NCBI GenBank assembly: GCA_030765065.1
Contig: CM060986.1
Span: 78,361,573-78,425,572 of the forward strand
Reading direction: 5' to 3'
From: Deroplatys truncata
Lineage: Eukaryota > Arthropoda > Insecta > Mantodea > Mantidae
DNA length: 64,000 nucleotides
Shown one piece after another: positions 58,411 to 64,000 of the stretch. The notes beneath the pieces are model-generated. The model was not told where the DNA came from, did no database searches, and was given only the letters and a program-made list of their open reading frames with translations. Each line of letters begins with the position of its first letter. Position 1 is the first letter of the stretch. Made by a program: the position numbers and the translations under genes.

Positions 58411-59370
58411 TGCAGTATTACGTTTATTTAGTACTAACTAACCCATAACCTAGTTATATATTTATGTAAAGACGTGAAGGATGCTCAGTATAAGGAATTC
58501 CCCTACTTGGTATAGGTAGGAATAACTTGCAACAAAAAACGAGAATACCTCTTTTCCTATTTTATTTCTCCCATTATAACTGTTTTCCAATAATATAAAT
58601 GTTTCTGTCACATAGTAATTACTCGGTAATTGTGACTAGCCTCTCACGTAACACATATTATTACACGACTTTATCTATTCATTCTAAAAATTGTAGATAT
58701 TTAACAAGCCAAAGAAACATTCTACCTTCCGGTAATTATTACATGATTAACGAAATACACTATATATTGACTCCGTTACAATTTTTAAAATTATTTTAAC
58801 GTTATATATTATCACAACGTTTGAATCTTGCTTCCCCCCAAGGTAGCAAAATTTATTTATTTCAAGTAAGAAAACGTTACAGCCATCTCTCCCTGTCTGC
58901 TTCCCCCTGTCTACCTGGCACTTCAAGATAATTAATGTTGGAAGGTTACTCACCAAAGCTGTTGATTAGAAAAGTTTGAATAGTCCGAAAAAATAGTGCA
59001 CCTTGACTCACATTTCGTATTTGCGTACTACCGGTAGGTGTGCCTGTCAGAGTCTCCTCGTCTTCTTACTTTGCCAAGTCACCCAAGCTAGGAGAAGATG
59101 AATAGTTCTCGTTTCCTCCGTTGTAGTGCTGCCGTCGCCTCACTATTGGAGACTTTATTCGCCAATGACATACTCCGACGCCCAACTCTTGAATATGCCT
59201 TTCTGATACTATGGACGTAGTTCAAACTAGCGGAAGGGGAGAACATGGCACAGCAGCAAAGGAGTGATAAGCTTTTATCTTTTCGATGGAACCGTGGCTG
59301 CGGAAAGGTATCTTGAAATGTTAGGAGAACCAAAATTGAAAAAGGACTATCTTGACAGTGAAGTGGTCAA

Positions 59371-59542
59371 TTGATAAAATAAATGAGTCGAATGATATTA
59401 AAAGCCTTCATTTACATCATGATGGTAAAAAATCTGGACGATCGTTTCGAGACTTCAAGGTCTCATCTTCTGCAGGATTTTTGGAAGTCGACATGATGTA
59501 AGTGAAGGCTTTTAATATCATTCGACTCATTTATTTTATCAA
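59371..59542. mobile_element. Fold-back (hairpin) MITE, 172 bp
   Basis: Left arm 59371-59422 starting TTGATAAAATAAATGAGTCG and right arm 59492-59542 are near-perfect inverted copies (about 50 bp), with a 70-bp loop containing a smaller GAGACTT/AAGGTCTC hairpin. It could form a long hairpin. It lies between two parts of a transposase fossil. Confidence 0.85.
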
Positions 59543-59599
59543 ATGTTAAGAGAAGTTATTATGAATTAGACAATACCTCTGTACTTGAAGCTGTACGAA

Positions 59600-59830
59600 A
59601 AGAAAACACATTTGGTAGGAAGACGATGCTCCACCGTACTACGGATTACACGTCCATGCATTTTTGATGACAATTTTCAAGAGTGTATAGTAAGGCGGGG
59701 TAAAATCTATTGGCCTCCAAGATCACTGGACCTCACACGTGTGATTTTTCAAGTGGAGGATATTGAAAGACATTGTTGTCGCTAAAAAAAATCATTAAAT
59801 CTACAGCATTTAAGGGATTTAATTGATCAA
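59600..59830 (+). pseudogene. Transposase fossil, C-terminal part
   Basis: Plus-strand pieces: EDDAPPYYGLHVHAF (second catalytic Asp region), RRGKIYWPPRSLDLTRV (third-Asp motif with the Asp lost) and NLQHLRDLIDQKCETI. Spread over two or three frames. Probably the other half of the element represented at 58090-58410. Confidence 0.7.
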
Positions 59831-60815
59831 AAATGTGAAACCATTATGGTAATGATGGAGAGTTGTGTGACAAAATATGTAAAACAGTGTTGAAACATGT
59901 GTTAAATGTACAGTTTCAGTAGAACAAATTACTTTGTATAAACCATTAAAGCTAGGAAAAACTGTAGTGTATTTTCGGTTACCTGACTTAACTGGCATAT
60001 GCCGCAAACAATATATTAAAGTAAATAGAATAATAGAGAATAATAGTTATAAGAAGAGCTTGTTGGAGAATTGGTAGGGAAATTTATGTGAATGTAACGC
60101 ATCGTTATATTTTTCTATGTTGTGCTCTTCCTTCGTATCAGAATACTATCCACTGTGTTGAACTGCGTGTGTAGTGTTCCCTAAATGTTGTTATTATCCC
60201 CCTGGATAAGAGTCGCTGTATGTGAGGACATGAGGACAACTACAGTGTTATGTTTATCGGTGTACTCGTTCTGGGCACCCAAGGGCATTTTTTGTACTAA
60301 CAGGATTTTAAAAGCGTTGCAAGATATTTTCTGAACTCCGGCACAAAACGCCGATAAAAGCACTCCAGGAAAAGCATCCTTGCTATCCCAACCTTCAATA
60401 CATGCGGTATGCATAGAGAAAAAGAGCATTTGGAACTCGCCCTTTTTATTTGAATACTTTGGGTCAACGTTTTACAAATTAGAATAGTTTTATTCCTCTT
60501 GCATTCTTCTAGTGTCCAGGACAATAAGTACAACTTTAGTATGAGTCAAATTAACATACTCCGACCTAAAATTAAGGTAATGGGTTACTGAATTTAGGCC
60601 AAAAATTGGAAGTTCTCATATTTACTACTCTTAAGTTTCATACTATCAAAAATATCCAATCAAAGTTTTAAAGCGTTACTTCAACTCCAAAAGGCTACTA
60701 ATCTCACTTCTTTTAAATAACTACAAATAATTTACTTCAAGTTTTTAAACTGTCCAGTACCAAATAATATAGACTCCATTTCTTTAAAGAAATGTGTTTT
60801 AACTTCTGTATATAA
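59831..60815. other. No gene; AF tail scrap
   Basis: A possible AF tail scrap reads GGTAGGGAAATTTATGTGAATG near 60075. Open frames of 62-82 codons are unrecognised. Confidence 0.4.
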
Positions 60816-61082
60816 GGGGGTGGTCCTCTAGTTCCCAAGGTCGCGGGTTCAAACCCGGCGGAGGGCGATGGATTTTTTTCGGGCGTAAAAATCCTTAGCT
60901 TGGCTTCCTTAGGAAGGGAAGTAAAGCCGGTGGTCCCGTGTAGTAGATTTACGGCACGTAAAAGAACCTCAAGCCTGATAAAGAGGCCTCTGAGCAAAAT
61001 TACCTGTCTTTCACGCCCAATATGGAATGGGACGCTAAGAACCATAGTAGTTAAACAGCGTCCATAAATAAAAAATAAAAAA
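60816..61082 (+). mobile_element. tRNA-derived SINE (S1), copy 2
   Basis: Box B GGGTTCAAACCC (about 60846-60857) and the S1 body. The box A part is partly deleted. The tail CCATAAATAAAAAATAAAAAA stops exactly where the mariner tip begins. Confidence 0.85.
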
Positions 61083-62288
61083 GAGGGTGTCCAGTAAAAA
61101 AGCAAGGAAAAATCTTTTTTCGTAAACAACGCACCTTATTTCTCGACATAGTCTCCTTTCATGGCTATATACTAGGTCCAGCGATCCTCCAGCTTTTTCA
61201 TCCCGTCGGAAAATAGATTCTGTCAAACTCTGCAAAATATTCGTTTATGGCGATGATCACTTCCTCATTTGATTAAAATTTCTTCCCACCAAGCCCAAGT
61301 TTCAAGTTATGGAACAGGAGGTAGTCGCTTGGGGTTGGTTAAGCCTGAAGAGTAGAGTGGTTGAGGAACCAATTCAAAACCCAACCCATGCACTTTCACC
61401 ATTTTAATCGCTGATGTGTGGTATGGCGCATCCTGATGAAAGAGTACATTTTTGCATGTCACCCTGAGTCTTTTTAGGTCAGTGCAAGTTTCAAGCAATC
61501 CAACAATAATGAATAATAGGGGCCAGTTATGGTGCTGTCTTTCTCCAAGTAATCTATGAGGATTATTCCTTGGTAATCCCCAAAAAACAGTGGCCATCAC
61601 CATACCTCTAACAAAATGATATTTGCCTTCTTCGGTGCACTTTCACCGGCCTTTGTCCATTGTTTTGACTGCTGTTTTGACTCTGGTGTGTATTGATGGA
61701 TATAAGTTTCATTGGCGATCACAAATCGGCGCAAAATATCTTGCGGATTGCAATTAGACATGGCCAGACACTGTGTTAAGATGTCCTTCCGGAAGCGCTT
61801 TTGGTCGACTCGCACACAGCTTCTTCATAGCCAATTCTCAGTGCAGGGTATTGTGTACTCGCTCAGTTGAGATGTCTACAGTCTCAGCAATCTCACGAAT
61901 TGTTATTTCGCAGCCCTGCATTACCATATCATGGATTTTGTAATGGTTTTGAACGGCCGGACACGAGCTTCGTGTTCGATGCTTGTCCGCCCGCATTTAA
62001 ATTCATTTATCCAAAAGTAAATAATCTTCAATGATGATGCAGAGTCCGCGTGAACTTCATCCAGTTCTGTTTTGATTGTGCGGCGGTCCAACCATTCAAA
62101 TGAAAATGTTTAACAACACGACACTCGGTTTTTTTTCCATTTTCGATCACAGCCAACACATTGACCATTTCGGACGGCTGCCAATAATAACTTTACGGTG
62201 TACATTGTTGAAACCTTTGAATAATGAAGCTGCAACAAAAATGTTAATTCTTTCCTGGAAAATTACCACTCCCATCAAACCACCCTCG
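61083..62288 (-). mobile_element. Mariner element, about 1.2 kb
   Basis: Tips GAGGGTG (left, from 61083) and, on the complement of the right end, CGAGGGTGGTTTGA beside TA (62289-62290). CGAGGGTG-type tips next to TA are common in insect mariners. Inner parts of the TIRs have diverged. It encloses a broken transposase on the minus strand. Confidence 0.8.
61136..62168 (-). pseudogene. Mariner transposase pseudogene
   Basis: Minus strand, about 344 codons from ATG (complement of 62166-62168) to TAA (61136-61138) after GDYVEK, the usual mariner length. In order: ECRVVKHFHLNGWTAAQ, INEFKCGRTSIEHEAR, IREIAETVDIS and MKKLC (helix-turn-helix), DQKRFRKDILTQCLAM, RRFVIANETYIHQYTPESKQ, MATVFWGLP, VLFHQDAPYHTSA. 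The first catalytic Asp is Asn (ANETYI instead of xDETWI), the second is present (HQD), the third is lost in the degraded ...YSSGLTNP. Several frameshifts. Dead. Confidence 0.88.
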
Positions 62289-62447
62289 TAGATAGGCTTT
62301 TCTAGTTTATAACAAAAACTTTCACTAGAAAACAAACACTTCAAAATAAACGGTAAGAACGTGTAAAAACAAAGCAAAGGAAGATGGAAATAGTTTAGTT
62401 GCTAAAAATATGCATGTTCCACTTTAAACTTGACATCTCGAAAGTTT

Positions 62448-63815
62448 ATTGCTCTACTACTTACCTATACCTAGTGGAGTGCATTTTAGAAAATAGTCTA
62501 TGTGAGAATGTGTATCTGTCTGTCTGTGAACAGCATAACTCACAAATGAAAAGTAGGTTAAACATCAACCTTGGTATTTATGTTCAGCATCTTCCGAGGA
62601 TGTATCAAAAAGATTTTTAAGAAAATCCCCCACAACAAACATTTACATGGAAAAAGTTTGCTTTTTTACTTTCTCTACTACGTATAGTAAGTAGGGGAAG
62701 TATTGCATTCCACCAAAAATTCCATACTGAGATTTTACCGTAAATACATGTTTTGAGGTGCACTGAATGCATATAAAGCATTTTTGTAAACATGTCCGTT
62801 TGTATGTCTGTGTCTGTGAACAGCATAACTCAGAAACAAACAGTCGGATAAACACCAAACTTGGTATTTAGGTTCAGTATCTTCCAGAGATACGACACGA
62901 AGGTTTTCAAGAAAATTCCCTACCCCAGATTACCCTTTACATGGAACATTTTTCGAAAATTTTAATTTTCTCAGAAACGGCTCTAACGATTTTGATTAAA
63001 ATATCATATATTTAAGATACTTTCATGACAAATAAAATGTATATCTTGAATTTTCTGGAAATGTCTCCAAAAGTATTCTTCATTGTGAACGACTTTTGCA
63101 TAACTGGTAAACCATAAGAGATAGACAACATTTTACTACACAAAAAATGTAGATCGCGTTAAAATACACAATTTATGCCATACATTTTTTTTCAGTGAAC
63201 CATTTTCGAGATATTGCTTATTATTCCCTTAAAATTTTCAATAGACAAATGGGAATTCGTTATTCATTTTTTGTCTGGTAATGCAAAGAGAATGGTATAC
63301 TCCACATAGCAACCAGCTCTTAAAATATTTGACTATCACTTAAAGCCTACCAATTCCCAAGAACTTTAGCAATAAGATTAACATCTCGATATCTCGGATA
63401 ACATGAAGCATATGGAGAATAAGCGTTTGATAAAGTAGTTTGTACAAGAGTAGGGAAAGTCATGTGAGTGTAACACATCAGATTTTTTCCTCAGAAATGG
63501 TTCCAACGATTTTGATTAAAATACCATAAGTTTAAGAAATTTGTATTATAAGTAAAATGTATATCTGAATTGTCTTTGAATAACCGGTGAAATCCTCTTT
63601 ATACTGGATGAATTTTGTATAACTTGTAAACTTTACATCCAACTATTGATTCGGTTTCCTCTTTCCCCTTGTATCTAAAACTAAATGTGTAATGAAACGT
63701 TGTGCAAAGGTTTATCTGGATTAACATGAAGCTTTTGAAAGCATAGCGTGTAGGAACACTATACAAATACACCATAGAGGGTAAAGAAAGGTATGTGAAT
63801 ATAATACATCTAAAT
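62448..63815 (+). mobile_element. AF host copy (r)
   Basis: Forward AF with a degraded head. It carries CTGTCTGTCTGTGAACAGCATAACTC, stops in the T-run after TGGAAAAAGTTTGC (62661), resumes at 63484 with TTTTTCCTCAGAAATGG and ends GGTAAAGAAAGGTATGTGAAT near 63812. Confidence 0.75.
62668..63483 (+). mobile_element. AF copy (s), full length, nested
   Basis: 816-bp forward AF from ACTTTCTCTACTACGTATAG to ACACATCAGAT, flanked by TTTTT at 62663-62667 and 63484-63488. The slot is reduced to TTTGTATGTCTGTGTCTG. Host and insert have the same orientation here, unlike the other nests. Confidence 0.85.
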
Positions 63816-64000
63816 TAGTTACTGTAACCTTGTGACCTTTGTTAACCTCTCATTTGTTACACACTGTTGTCTAATGTTAATTTTTGAAAACTATTTGTAA
63901 CTACTGTAAGGAACATTCGAACTACAGTGCTTACAGTGAGGACGGCAAGAAGAGAAGTTGTATGATGGACCAATAGGCCTAACAAGCTGGAGATCATCCT

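Noticed and set aside
1-64000. CRISPR array, operon or other prokaryotic system
   Set aside because: No regularly spaced short repeats or compact gene clusters; the dense repeats are dispersed transposons of a eukaryotic genome.

Overview
The window is eukaryotic, AT-rich and almost entirely made of transposable-element sequence. I see no intact host gene, rRNA or canonical tRNA, and nothing prokaryotic. Several features point to an arthropod, most likely an insect: many decayed Tc1/mariner transposases of types common in insects; a nuclear mitochondrial fragment that reads as ND5 with the invertebrate mitochondrial code; TTAGG-like motifs; RTE-like and RNase H-bearing LINE fossils; and tRNA-derived SINEs. 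A polyneopteran with a large repeat-rich genome would fit, but I cannot fix the species.

The dominant structure is one non-coding family of about 0.82-0.9 kb, called AF here. Copies begin ACTTTCTCTAC, carry a microsatellite slot about 130-190 bp in, and end GTAGAGAAAGT followed by about 25 bp finishing in CATCAGAT. About 18 copies or pieces lie in both orientations. Well-preserved copies sit in runs of five T (or five A), which appear duplicated on both sides, and several copies are inserted inside other AF copies. AF has no coding capacity that I can see.

Layout. 1-2.9 kb: AF nest. 4.4-6.1 kb: SINE-like repeat and dead mariner. 7.5-8.2 and 16.0-16.8 kb: inverted pair of one LTR family. 9.4-14.3 kb: AF copies. 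14.6-15.9, 20.0-20.8, 22.0-23.0 and 48.3-49.1 kb: an unclassified repeat R, one copy holding the mitochondrial insert. 23-24 kb: LINE reverse transcriptase fossil. 24.2-31.9 kb: AF nests, a small hAT-type MITE, a SINE, and a TIR element with a dead mariner inside it. 32.6-35.0 kb: two TIR elements. 35.0-37.8 kb: LINE fossil split by a palindromic LTR-like structure. 40.5-41.4 kb: long-TIR element. 43-47 kb: LINE ends, AF copies, transposase scrap. 50.6-52.5 kb: TTAA-flanked element with two tRNA-like modules. 53.8-54.3 kb: solo LTR. 55.4-64 kb: AF nests, transposase fossils, a hairpin MITE, and a SINE abutting a mariner.

No working pathway is encoded. The relationships are those of insertion and nesting, so the relative order of several transposition events can be read. 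Coordinates of decayed repeats are good to roughly 10-30 bp except where target duplications fix the ends.
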